Part shown: piece after piece, positions 1-6,071 of the stretch
How the letters are laid out: each line of letters opens with the position of its first letter
How positions within the stretch are numbered: the first letter of the stretch is position 1
Assembly: GCA_021769545.1 (NCBI GenBank)
Contig: JAETSS010000022.1
Span: forward strand, 1 to 10,317
Source of the DNA: Eubacterium sp.
GTDB lineage: Bacteria > Bacillota_A > Clostridia > Peptostreptococcales > Anaerovoracaceae
Direction of reading: 5' to 3'
DNA length: 10,317 nucleotides
The notes under the pieces: generated by a model
What the model saw: only the letters and a program-made list of their open reading frames with translations
Told to the model about the DNA's origin: nothing
The model's database searches: none
Translations under genes and position numbers: made by a program

Positions 1-93
1 TATCATTCTGTTAACTGCGTTACATCCGCCGCCGCCGACTCCTATTACTTTTATCTCCTGCAGCGTCGAGTCATTCATCTCAAATTGTAACAT
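1..93 (-). CDS. ftsZ: Cell division protein FtsZ, N-terminal fragment (runs off left edge)
   Basis: Only the first 31 codons are in the window. The protein begins MLQFEMNDSTLQEIKVIGVG and continues with GGGCNAVNRMI. The glycine-rich stretch followed by CNAVNRM is the first nucleotide-binding loop of the tubulin-like GTPase FtsZ, which polymerises into the division ring and recruits the rest of the divisome. The start at 93 is set by a strong Shine-Dalgarno, AGGAGGT (complement of 102-108), eight bases upstream. A second in-frame ATG at codon 6 lacks such a site. The 248 bases upstream contain three promoter-like elements and tandem hairpins (separate entries), so ftsZ is probably expressed both by read-through from the wall genes and from its own promoters. 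The identity is clear despite the short fragment; the rest of the gene cannot be assessed. Confidence 0.95.
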   Translation of the reverse strand, partial: MLQFEMNDSTLQEIKVIGVGGGGCNAVNRMI

Positions 94-101
94 CCAGAGG
101 T

Positions 102-108
102 ACCTCCT
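102..108 (-). promoter_or_regulatory. Shine-Dalgarno of ftsZ
   Basis: AGGAGGT on the minus strand, eight bases from the ATG at 93. It is a near-perfect complement to the 16S rRNA tail, implies high translation initiation, and fixes the FtsZ start. Confidence 0.85.
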
Positions 109-149
109 AAATATTTTTTAATTATAAATTAATAATCGCTCTATATGAT

Positions 150-212
150 GCATTTATTATAACATAGCTTCCATTCTTATTTTCAATCGGTAAGCTATAT
201 TGCAATAAATGC
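150..212 (-). promoter_or_regulatory. Hairpin A in the ftsZ leader
   Basis: Inverted repeat with 21-base arms at 150-170 and 192-212 and a 21-base loop. Read as minus-strand RNA, 18 positions pair by Watson-Crick rules, two as G-U, and one is a C-A mismatch. The stem next to the loop is GCUU/AAGC. The 3' arm contains the -10 box of the nearest ftsZ promoter, so the structure would form only in transcripts that start further upstream. No T tract follows the stem, so it does not look like a terminator. Function unknown; RNA stability or translation control of ftsZ, or a DNA palindrome from a repeat element, are all possible. Confidence 0.6.
156..186 (-). promoter_or_regulatory. Putative ftsZ promoter PA (nearest the gene)
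   Basis: Extended -10 TGTTATAAT on the minus strand, with TATAAT at 161-156 and TGT at 164-162. A -35-like TTGAAA lies at 186-181 with a 19-base spacer. That spacer is long, but an extended -10 depends little on the -35. Predicted start near 149, giving a leader of about 56 bases. Confidence 0.5.
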
Positions 213-234
213 TCCATCTCTATTTTTATATGTA

Positions 235-296
235 GCATTTATTATAACATATCCTCCATTTATCTTTTCAAAGGTTGGATATGTTGCAATGAACGC
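235..296 (-). promoter_or_regulatory. Hairpin B in the ftsZ leader
   Basis: Second copy of the inverted repeat, with 20-base arms at 235-254 and 277-296 and a 22-base loop. As minus-strand RNA it has 16 Watson-Crick pairs, two G-U pairs and two C-A mismatches. The loop-proximal stem is UCC/GGA where hairpin A has GCUU/AAGC, so both arms changed together and pairing was kept. The loop keeps a TTGAAAA core also seen in hairpin A. As in A, the 3' arm overlaps a -10 box. Confidence 0.6.
241..271 (-). promoter_or_regulatory. Putative ftsZ promoter PB (middle copy)
   Basis: Same arrangement as PA, one repeat upstream: extended -10 TGTTATAAT (249-241) and TTGAAA at 271-266 with a 19-base spacer. 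Predicted start near 234, about 22 bases before hairpin A, so this transcript would carry one hairpin. Confidence 0.5.
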
Positions 297-324
297 TTCA
301 TTTATATTTTTACATGTTGCGTTT

Positions 325-353
325 ATTATAACACACAAATTTTACTCCGTAAA
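325..353 (-). promoter_or_regulatory. Putative ftsZ promoter PC (farthest copy)
   Basis: Extended -10 TGTTATAAT (333-325) with a -35-like TTTACG at 353-348 and an optimal 17-base spacer. The -35 falls inside the last codons of ftsQ. Predicted start near 318, so the transcript would carry both hairpins. It has the best spacing of the three. Confidence 0.55.
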
Positions 354-1094
354 GGAACAATAATTATTACTGCCGATATTGATAACACCGCTTTCCTTGC
401 CCTTTTGATACAGATCGTATATCACCGCTATCAGTGCGTCGGATTTTATCGCCGTCATCACGTTATCATATCTGCCCTTGCACACCAGTGTGTCGTATAC
501 ATATGCTTCCACGTTGCTGCCGCTGATCTTTATCTTCTTGAAATACAGGTCGTTGTCCTCCATTACCTGTATCATCTTCATGGACTTGTCATATACGGAG
601 GTCTCCTTTACCTTCACATCATCTTTCAGCTCGGCTTCCTCCAGCGTAACGTTTTCCACCAGCGTGACCTTTCTTTCCTCTTTGGCTATCTCCAGGACCA
701 TGCCCTCGTTATCCGTCACGACATACTTCTTACCCATTATGAACTGCGCTTTTCCGCCCCGTTCCGTAACGTGTATCTCCACCTTGTTGGGAAGCTTCCT
801 GTCTACATCTACGGACTCCACATAGAGATTTTTCTTTATCTTTCGCTGTACGAACCACGGATGCACATCGAAGAGGTTTTCTCCCGTCTGTACCTCCGAA
901 AGCGCTATTATCTCTTCGTCTGATATCTCCTTGTTTCCGACTACCGCAATACCGTTAATGGTGAAATAATCTATATGTAATGCGAAATACAATCCAACAC
1001 ATACGGCAATAACCAATATCGCCCTGAGCAAATAGTTCTTCTTACGCCGCTTCTTTTTTTTCGTCATTTTTTCCGTACGGTTTTTATTCCTCAT
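342..1094 (-). CDS. ftsQ: Cell division protein FtsQ/DivIB
   Basis: 250 aa, bitopic divisome protein that links septal peptidoglycan synthesis to the ring through FtsL and FtsB/DivIC. A short, very basic cytoplasmic tail (TKKKKRRKKN, residues 11-20) precedes one membrane helix (about 21-41, LLRAILVIAVCVGLYFALH). A POTRA domain follows at about 43-112; it starts FTINGIAVVGNKEISDEEI and ends near LPNKVEIHVTER, the typical family pattern. The rest is the extracytoplasmic beta domain, which usually contacts FtsB/DivIC. Length is normal. The start at 1094 overlaps the last 11 bases of murA (ATGAGGAATAA contains both the start and the murA stop), so translation is probably coupled. An alternative ATG at codon 10 has only a weak ribosome site. 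The name follows domain layout and context, since FtsQ sequences diverge fast. Confidence 0.9.
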   Translation of the reverse strand: MRNKNRTEKMTKKKKRRKKNYLLRAILVIAVCVGLYFALHIDYFTINGIAVVGNKEISDEEIIALSEVQTGENLFDVHPWFVQRKIKKNLYVESVDVDRKLPNKVEIHVTERGGKAQFIMGKKYVVTDNEGMVLEIAKEERKVTLVENVTLEEAELKDDVKVKETSVYDKSMKMIQVMEDNDLYFKKIKISGSNVEAYVYDTLVCKGRYDNVMTAIKSDALIAVIYDLYQKGKESGVINIGSNNYCSFTE

Positions 1095-2340
1095 ATCCTC
1101 TGATATCTCCGCCTATCAGTCTTATCTTCTCTTCCAGTTTGCCATATCCCCTCTTAATATATTTAGTGTTTTTCACGACCGTGTCCCCCTCCGCCATAAG
1201 ACCTGCCATGACAAGAGCTGCACCTCCCCTGAGGTCCTCGGCCTCGACATCCGTGCCACACAATATATTGTTATCCTTTATTATAACTTTTTTTTCGGAT
1301 ATTTCAATATCTGCCCCCATTTTTTTCAGCTGTTTTGCGTATCCGAACCTGTTTTCGAATATATTCTCCTCTATGACGGAGCCCCTTCCCGATCTCGTAA
1401 GGAAAACAGTAAGCTGAGGCTGCATATCCGTGGGGAATCCCGGATACGGTGCAGTGCTCACATTGCAGCACAACTTTTCCCTTCCCGCAGCTTTCGCCCT
1501 GATGCCGCAGGCGTCTTCTCCGATGTAATATCCGCCCTGCTCCAGCAGGGAGATCAGCGCGCCCATGGTCCTTCTGTCTGCTCCCTTCAAAAGTATCTCT
1601 CCGCCTGTGGCCAGAGCCATTAGTAAATATGTAGCGGCCTCTATCCTGTCCGGTATCACCCGGTGGCAGCAGCCGTGCAGTTTTTTTCCGCCCGTAATCT
1701 CTATCACGTCGGAGCCTGCGCCCTTCACGCATCCGCCGCACGCGTTTATGTATTCCTGCAGATCGACGATCTCCGGCTCCCTTGCGCTGTTCCTTATCCT
1801 GGTGATGCCATCTGCCGCTGTTGCCGCAAGCATCAGATTCTCAGTAGCGCCGACGCTGGGATATGCCAGTGCGATATCCGCACCTTTGAGCTTTCCGCTC
1901 TTTATGATGATCCTGTCCTCCGTCTGCCTTACATGAGCACCCATTCTGCTCAGTCCGTCGATATGAAGATCTATCGGTCTTTCCCCGATCCTGCAGCCTC
2001 CCGGATTGCTTATGACTGCCTCGCCGCACCGCGCCAGAAGGGAGCCTGCAAGGAACACGCTGGACCGCATTTCCTTCATGAAGGCTTCCGGTATCCTGCA
2101 TTTTGAAAGGAAGGACGCATCCACACAGAGACTCTGTCCGCTCTGCGATACCCTGCATCCGAGAGCTTTCAATATCTTTATCATGCTGTCGACATCCGAG
2201 ATCTCCGGACATCCGGTAAATACGTTTTCTCCCGATGTGATGACAGAAGCCGCCAGTATAGGCAGCACAGCATTCTTGGCTCCCGATATCTCGACTTCTC
2301 CGGAAAGCCGTCTTCCGCCCTTTATATGATAATTATACAA
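1084..2340 (-). CDS. murA: UDP-N-acetylglucosamine 1-carboxyvinyltransferase MurA
   Basis: Transfers enolpyruvate from PEP to UDP-GlcNAc, the first committed step of peptidoglycan synthesis; cytoplasmic and the fosfomycin target. I place the start at the TTG at 2340, giving 418 aa, the usual family length. GGAGGT lies seven bases upstream, and this numbering puts the catalytic pair at K22-N23 in SGAKNA, exactly as in E. coli MurA. Also visible: PGGC with the PEP-binding, fosfomycin-reactive cysteine at 116, followed by RIGERPIDLH; SVGATENLM; and GFPTDMQPQ with the conserved aspartate. An open frame extends upstream to an ATG at 2454, but that would overlap murG and add 38 residues unlike any MurA. 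The ribosome site lies inside a hairpin (separate entry), which with the TTG start suggests restrained or regulated initiation. The 3' end overlaps ftsQ by 11 bases. Confidence 0.95.
   Translation of the reverse strand: MYNYHIKGGRRLSGEVEISGAKNAVLPILAASVITSGENVFTGCPEISDVDSMIKILKALGCRVSQSGQSLCVDASFLSKCRIPEAFMKEMRSSVFLAGSLLARCGEAVISNPGGCRIGERPIDLHIDGLSRMGAHVRQTEDRIIIKSGKLKGADIALAYPSVGATENLMLAATAADGITRIRNSAREPEIVDLQEYINACGGCVKGAGSDVIEITGGKKLHGCCHRVIPDRIEAATYLLMALATGGEILLKGADRRTMGALISLLEQGGYYIGEDACGIRAKAAGREKLCCNVSTAPYPGFPTDMQPQLTVFLTRSGRGSVIEENIFENRFGYAKQLKKMGADIEISEKKVIIKDNNILCGTDVEAEDLRGGAALVMAGLMAEGDTVVKNTKYIKRGYGKLEEKIRLIGGDIRGYEE
1280..1307 (-). promoter_or_regulatory. Possible internal promoter inside murA, directed at ftsQ-ftsZ
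   Basis: TTGAAA (1307-1302), a 16-base spacer containing eight A, and a perfect TATAAT (1285-1280). It lies in codons for IEISEKKVIIKDN. The 11-mer GTTATAATAAA here also occurs in all three ftsZ repeat copies. AT-rich lysine/isoleucine codons can produce such boxes by chance, so this is tentative. Confidence 0.25.
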
Positions 2341-2379
2341 AAAAACACCTCCGAACCATATTTCATAATATGTCGGAGG
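2338..2379 (-). promoter_or_regulatory. Hairpin enclosing the murA Shine-Dalgarno, followed by a T7 run
   Basis: On the minus strand CCTCCGA (2379-2373) pairs with TCGGAGG (2354-2348). Inside, CATATT (2372-2367) pairs with AATATG (2362-2357), leaving a two-base GT bulge and a four-base ATGA loop: 13 Watson-Crick pairs in 32 bases. The 3' arm is the murA Shine-Dalgarno itself. It is followed by TG, seven T, and the start codon TTG, whose two T end the run. The form fits an RBS-sequestering hairpin and also a weak intrinsic terminator or attenuator. A ribosome stopping at the murG stop (2391) would sit close enough to disturb the 5' arm, which would couple murA to murG translation. The structure is seen; the function is inferred. 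Confidence 0.65.
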
Positions 2380-2382
2380 CAT

Positions 2383-2396
2383 CGGTAACGTTACCG
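2383..2396. repeat. 14-bp perfect palindrome over the murG stop codon
   Basis: CGGTAACGTTACCG reads the same on both strands and contains the murG TAA. As RNA it could form a five-pair stem with an ACGT loop; as DNA it has the symmetry of a dimeric operator. It lies three bases upstream of the murA hairpin in the transcription direction. No known operator is recognised. Confidence 0.5.
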
Positions 2397-3497
2397 TATC
2401 TCGGCACCCAATATATTGTCGCAGATCATCCTCGTCGCATCGCACGGTGCACATTCCGCGCTGCTTTCGGCCATTTTCTTAAGTACCTCCGGGTTGTTCT
2501 TGAGCTTAAGCACAGTGTCCGCCAGCTTATCGTTGTCAAGATCCTTTTCCTCGACGATCACCGCCCCGCCTTTATCGGCTACGGCCTTGGCATTGTAGAA
2601 CTGATGGTTTCCCGTTACCATAGGTGACGGTATGAATATGGCAGGCTTGCCGCACATGGTGATCTCGGCAACGCTGAGAGCCCCGCTTCGGCTTATTACC
2701 ATATCGGCAGCCGCCAGATACCTGGCCATGTCGTCGATGTACTCCATGATCCTTATATTATCGCCGGTCTTTATCCCTTTGTCCTCCAGCTCTCTGTTTA
2801 TCGCATCGTAATAGTAGCTTCCCGTAGCGAGACATATCTTGAAATCCGCTACGCCGTTAAAGGTCTCTATCACCTTCATCATGGCCTTGTTTATACGGCC
2901 CGCTCCCTGACTTCCTCCGAAGGCCAGCAGCACGAAATCCGAAGGCTTGAGATCCAGTCCGGCCCGGGCCTCTTCTTTTCCCGTTTCCGCAAACTCTTTT
3001 CTTACGGGATTTCCTGCAAATACATGCTTTTCGGGATGCTTGAAATGCTTCGAGGCTTCCTCGAATCCCAGAAAAAGCTTTTCGGCCTTTCTTTCCAGAA
3101 GCTTGTTGGTCATGCCCGGTATGGCATTCTGCTCGTGGATGTAAGTAGGGATATGTCTTTTCTGCGCAGCCTTCATTATCGGCGCGCTGGCATACCCGCC
3201 TGTGCCTATGACGACATCAGGCATGAATTCCTTAAGTATATCGTGAGATTTCCTGCTTCCTCTTCTCAGAGTCTTTATTACTCCTATGTTCTTAAGAAGA
3301 TGCTTTCTGTTGAAGCCGTCGGATTCTATCAGCTTTATGTCATATCCGTTTTTCGGCACAAGAGTACGCTCAAGGCCGATCTCCGAACCTACGAAAAGTA
3401 TCTCCGTATCCGGCTTCCTTCTTCTGATCTCATCTGCGATGGCTATTGCGGGATATATATGTCCGCCGGTACCTCCGCAGGTCATTATCACTTTCAT
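2391..3497 (-). CDS. murG: UDP-GlcNAc--lipid I N-acetylglucosaminyltransferase MurG
   Basis: 368 aa GT-B glycosyltransferase that converts lipid I to lipid II on the inner face of the membrane. The N-terminal acceptor domain shows the glycine loop GGTGGH (residues 8-13), GTGGYASAP (98-106) and HEQNAIPG (121-128). The C-terminal donor domain shows GGSQGAG (194-200), ISRSGALSVAEI (268-279, which recognises UDP-GlcNAc) and PSPMVTGNHQFYNA with the NHQ at 297-299. Length is typical. The start ATG at 3497 directly follows the ftsW stop with no spacer; GGGAG, eight bases upstream, lies inside the ftsW 3' end, so the two are likely translationally coupled. The stop lies within a 14-base palindrome, and the 50-base gap that follows is the largest in the wall-gene part of the unit. 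Confidence 0.97.
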   Translation of the reverse strand: MKVIMTCGGTGGHIYPAIAIADEIRRRKPDTEILFVGSEIGLERTLVPKNGYDIKLIESDGFNRKHLLKNIGVIKTLRRGSRKSHDILKEFMPDVVIGTGGYASAPIMKAAQKRHIPTYIHEQNAIPGMTNKLLERKAEKLFLGFEEASKHFKHPEKHVFAGNPVRKEFAETGKEEARAGLDLKPSDFVLLAFGGSQGAGRINKAMMKVIETFNGVADFKICLATGSYYYDAINRELEDKGIKTGDNIRIMEYIDDMARYLAAADMVISRSGALSVAEITMCGKPAIFIPSPMVTGNHQFYNAKAVADKGGAVIVEEKDLDNDKLADTVLKLKNNPEVLKKMAESSAECAPCDATRMICDNILGAEIR

Positions 3498-4652
3498 CTA
3501 ATTCACTCCCGTATTTTTCGGCCCATGCCGAGATATATTTATCAGAACTCCTGCAGCAAACATGAATATCAAAAGCGCATTTCCTCCGTAGCTTATGAAC
3601 GGAAGGTTGATGCCGGTCGGCGGCATCGATGATGTGACTACGGCGATATTGAGTATCACCTGTATGGCTACCATGAGAACTATGCCGGAGGCCAGCAGCA
3701 TCCCGAACTGATCGGGAGCATTTATGGCTACATGCATCCCTCTCCACAGGAACAGACAGTAGAGCACTATCAGCAGCAGCACTCCCACAAAGCCGATCTC
3801 CTCGCCTATTATGGCAAGGATAAAGTCGTTCTGAGGTTCAGGCAGATAGAGATTCTTCTGTACGCTTTTCCCGAGACCTACTCCGAACAGACCTCCCGAT
3901 CCGAGAGCCAGCAGTGACTGTACCGCCTGATAACCTGAATCCAGAGAATCCGCAAAGGGATCCGTGAAGCTTGTAAGTCTGCTGTACCAGTAGGTATCCT
4001 TCATGAATATCAGTATGAACAGTATGCCTGCCACTCCTGCACCGCCTGCGGTTATGACGTACCGCCACTTCAATCCCGCTACCAGCATCATGGCTACGAT
4101 GATACCGCATACGGTTATTGCCGTAGACAGATTAGGCTGCATTATTATCAGAGCTCCGTATACTCCGGCAACCCCTACCAGCGGCAGTATGCCTCTGAGG
4201 ATCGATTTTATACGATTCACATCTTCGCTCAGGAACCACGCCACGAAAAGTATCGCCGCCAGCTTGGCTATCTCGCCCGGCATTATCGTGATAGGTCCTA
4301 TCGCTATCCATCTCGTAGCTCCGTTGGTGGTCTGACCCAGCGGCGTCAACACCAGTATCAGCAGGATAACGCTCAATACCAGCGCCGGAACAGCCAGCTT
4401 CTTATATCGTCTGTAATCGAAAACGGCTCCGAAGATCATCGCGCCCGCTCCTATGACTACCCATACGCCGTGTCTCAGCAGATAGCTGTATGCGTTGCCG
4501 TCACGGCTGATCGAGTAATAATAGCTGGCGCTGAAAACCATGATCAGACCGAATATCACCAGCATCAGCGTAAACAGCATCAGCCAGAAATCCCCGGATC
4601 TCAGCGTCATTTTTTTGTTGTTTCTCTTTACCTTACTTTCTACCCTTTCCAA
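3498..4652 (-). CDS. ftsW: Septal peptidoglycan glycosyltransferase FtsW (SpoVE-like, SEDS family)
   Basis: 384 aa integral membrane SEDS polymerase that links lipid II into glycan strands and works with a class B PBP, here probably the one encoded upstream. About ten membrane helices follow a basic N-terminal tail (KVKRNNKKMTLR). Family marks: NGATRWIAIGP (110-120), QPNLSTAI (172-179), SGYQAVQSLLALGSGGLFG (239-257), YLPEPQNDFILAIIGEE with the presumed catalytic aspartate at 276, and PTGINLPFISYGG (345-357). The start is a TTG at 4652, with AAAGGTGA about nine bases upstream overlapping the murD stop; an ATG at codon 15 has no comparable site. Gap from murD is 8 bases. In sporulating Clostridia the gene at this position is often called spoVE; sequence alone does not separate a vegetative from a spore role. 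Confidence 0.93.
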   Translation of the reverse strand: MERVESKVKRNNKKMTLRSGDFWLMLFTLMLVIFGLIMVFSASYYYSISRDGNAYSYLLRHGVWVVIGAGAMIFGAVFDYRRYKKLAVPALVLSVILLILVLTPLGQTTNGATRWIAIGPITIMPGEIAKLAAILFVAWFLSEDVNRIKSILRGILPLVGVAGVYGALIIMQPNLSTAITVCGIIVAMMLVAGLKWRYVITAGGAGVAGILFILIFMKDTYWYSRLTSFTDPFADSLDSGYQAVQSLLALGSGGLFGVGLGKSVQKNLYLPEPQNDFILAIIGEEIGFVGVLLLIVLYCLFLWRGMHVAINAPDQFGMLLASGIVLMVAIQVILNIAVVTSSMPPTGINLPFISYGGNALLIFMFAAGVLINISRHGPKNTGVN

Positions 4653-4660
4653 TTATGTCG

Positions 4661-6040
4661 TCACCTTTCCAAAGCCTGCACGCATGATTTGAAGTGCTTT
4701 CCTCTCTGCTCGAAACTCGTGTACATATCCCAGCTTGCACATGCAGGCGAAAGCAGTACCACATCTCCCGGCTGGGCTATCCTGTAAGCTTCTCTTACAC
4801 AAGCTTCCATGTCCTTTAATATTATAGAATTCGTAAAGCCGACATTTTCGGCAGCTTCCTTTATCTTAGTAGCCGTCTTGCCCATAAGCAGCAATGTCTT
4901 GACTCTTCCGTCGAAGGCCTTGACGAACTCGTCGAAGGAGGAGTTCTTGTCGTAGCCGCCGGCTATAAGTATTATATTTTCCTTCATCGCTTCTATAGCC
5001 TTGATAGCAGCGTCGGGATTCGTTCCCTTGGAATCGTTCACGAATTTTATGTCGTCGATCTCGTTGCAGAGCTCTATCCTGTGCTCTACTCCGCGGAAGC
5101 TTCTGAGCACCTTTGCTATGGTCTCAGCGTCTATGCCTCCGAAATACGCTATGGCGCATGCCGCCAATGCGTTCTCAAGGTTGTGAGCTCCCGGTATCTG
5201 CAGCTCCACAGGTCTGCAGATCTCTGTTATGGACCCGTCCTTATCCTTGACTATTATAGTATCGCCGTCTACGAAGACACCGAAGTCCAATGTCGTTTTG
5301 CGGCTGAAAGGCACTATCTGCGCAGCACAGTCTTCCGCCAGTCTCAGACACTCCTTGTCATCGTAATTTATTATGCAGTACTGATCCTCAGTCTGGTTCC
5401 TGAATACCGAGGCTTTGGCCCTGCCGTAGTTTTCCATGGTCTTATGTCTGTCCATGTGGTCAGGCGTCAGGTTCAGTATCGCCGATATCTCCGGTCTGAA
5501 TTCCTTGATCGTCTCAAGCTGGAAGCTGCTGGTTTCCGTTATCAGCCAGCTGTCCTCTTCTGCTGACAGAGCTTTTGAGATCACCGCTACTCCTATATTT
5601 CCCACGACATACGTCTTCTTTCCGGCAGCCTTATATATCTCTCCCACCAGCGTGGTAGTCGTAGTCTTGCCGTTGGTTCCCGTGATGGCAACGTAATTGC
5701 CGTTTCCTATCCTGTAGGCGATCTCTATTTCACCTATTATTTCGGCTCCCGCATCCTGTGCTTCCTTTATGAAATCAAGTTCGGGAGATACTCCCGGACT
5801 TAGTATCAGCATGTCGAATGCGCTCATGTCCTCCGGCTCACAGCCCAGATAGCACGTTACCGACTTATCTCTCAGGAATGTGAGCAGCTGAGGATCTATG
5901 CTGTCCTCGCTCTTGCTGTCCTGCACCGATACTGCTGCGCCCAGCTTTACCATAGCCTGTGCCGCAGCCTTTCCCGAGTTGCCCATGCCTACGATCAGAA
6001 CCTTTTTATCCTTCATATCCGTTATACTTTTCTCTGACAT
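4661..6040 (-). CDS. murD: UDP-N-acetylmuramoyl-L-alanine--D-glutamate ligase MurD
   Basis: 459 aa cytoplasmic ATP-dependent ligase that adds D-glutamate to UDP-MurNAc-L-Ala. The N-terminal Rossmann-like UDP-binding domain shows VLIVGMGNSGKAAA (14-27) and LSPGVSP (80-86). The central ATPase domain has the P-loop GTNGKTTTTT (121-130), ETSSFQLE (169-176), LTPDHMDRH (191-199) and a lysine at about 209 in GRAKASVF, the position carbamylated in Mur ligases. The C-terminal domain shows NDSKGTNPDA and LLSPACASWDMY followed by FEQRGKHF, typical of MurD. Length is normal. The start at 6040 follows AGGAGAAGGTGA, with the AAGGTGA copy about six bases from the ATG. It sits 31 bases after mraY. Confidence 0.97.
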   Translation of the reverse strand: MSEKSITDMKDKKVLIVGMGNSGKAAAQAMVKLGAAVSVQDSKSEDSIDPQLLTFLRDKSVTCYLGCEPEDMSAFDMLILSPGVSPELDFIKEAQDAGAEIIGEIEIAYRIGNGNYVAITGTNGKTTTTTLVGEIYKAAGKKTYVVGNIGVAVISKALSAEEDSWLITETSSFQLETIKEFRPEISAILNLTPDHMDRHKTMENYGRAKASVFRNQTEDQYCIINYDDKECLRLAEDCAAQIVPFSRKTTLDFGVFVDGDTIIVKDKDGSITEICRPVELQIPGAHNLENALAACAIAYFGGIDAETIAKVLRSFRGVEHRIELCNEIDDIKFVNDSKGTNPDAAIKAIEAMKENIILIAGGYDKNSSFDEFVKAFDGRVKTLLLMGKTATKIKEAAENVGFTNSIILKDMEACVREAYRIAQPGDVVLLSPACASWDMYTSFEQRGKHFKSCVQALER

Positions 6041-6071
6041 AATGCTTCACCTTCTCCTATTCTAACAAATA

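Larger units (their letters stand above)
142..336. repeat. Tandem 84/85-bp repeat, about 2.3 copies, in the ftsQ-ftsZ gap
   Basis: The motif GCATTTATTATAACATA starts at 150 and again, identically, at 235. A third version, GCGTTTATTATAACACA, starts at 319. The spacings are 85 and 84 bases. Similarity extends to the left of each motif (TATATGAT, TATATGTA, TACATGTT) and through the interior (for example TTTTCAA and TTGCAAT in the two full copies). The third copy is cut off at about 336, just before the ftsQ stop codon. The stretch is much more AT-rich than the flanking genes. Each full copy contains a long inverted repeat (see hairpin entries), and each of the three carries an extended -10 box facing ftsZ. 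It could be a locally duplicated promoter unit or a copy of a dispersed palindromic element; the window alone cannot decide. Confidence 0.85.

Noticed and set aside
150..296. Hairpins A and B as rho-independent terminators
   Set aside because: Stems are AT-rich and long-looped, and no T tract follows the 3' arm on either strand.
142..336. CRISPR array as an explanation for the ftsQ-ftsZ repeats
   Set aside because: The whole 84/85-base unit is similar between copies, with no unique spacers, only about 2.3 copies, and no cas genes.
405..923. Plus-strand open frame opposite ftsQ (172 codons)
   Set aside because: Antisense shadow of ftsQ with low-complexity composition and no family motif.
1054..1061. 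A8 run in the ftsQ 5' region as a phase-variable slippage site
   Set aside because: It simply encodes a run of lysines in the basic tail; a frameshift would abolish an essential gene, and nothing else suggests programmed slippage.
2352..2366. ATG in the murA hairpin loop as the start of a leader peptide
   Set aside because: It has no ribosome site and gives only a 14-codon frame that overlaps the murA start out of frame.
2341..2454. Longer MurA starting at ATG 2454
   Set aside because: It overlaps murG by 64 bases, adds 38 residues foreign to the family, and ignores the well-spaced GGAGGT before TTG 2340, which gives the K22/N23 numbering.
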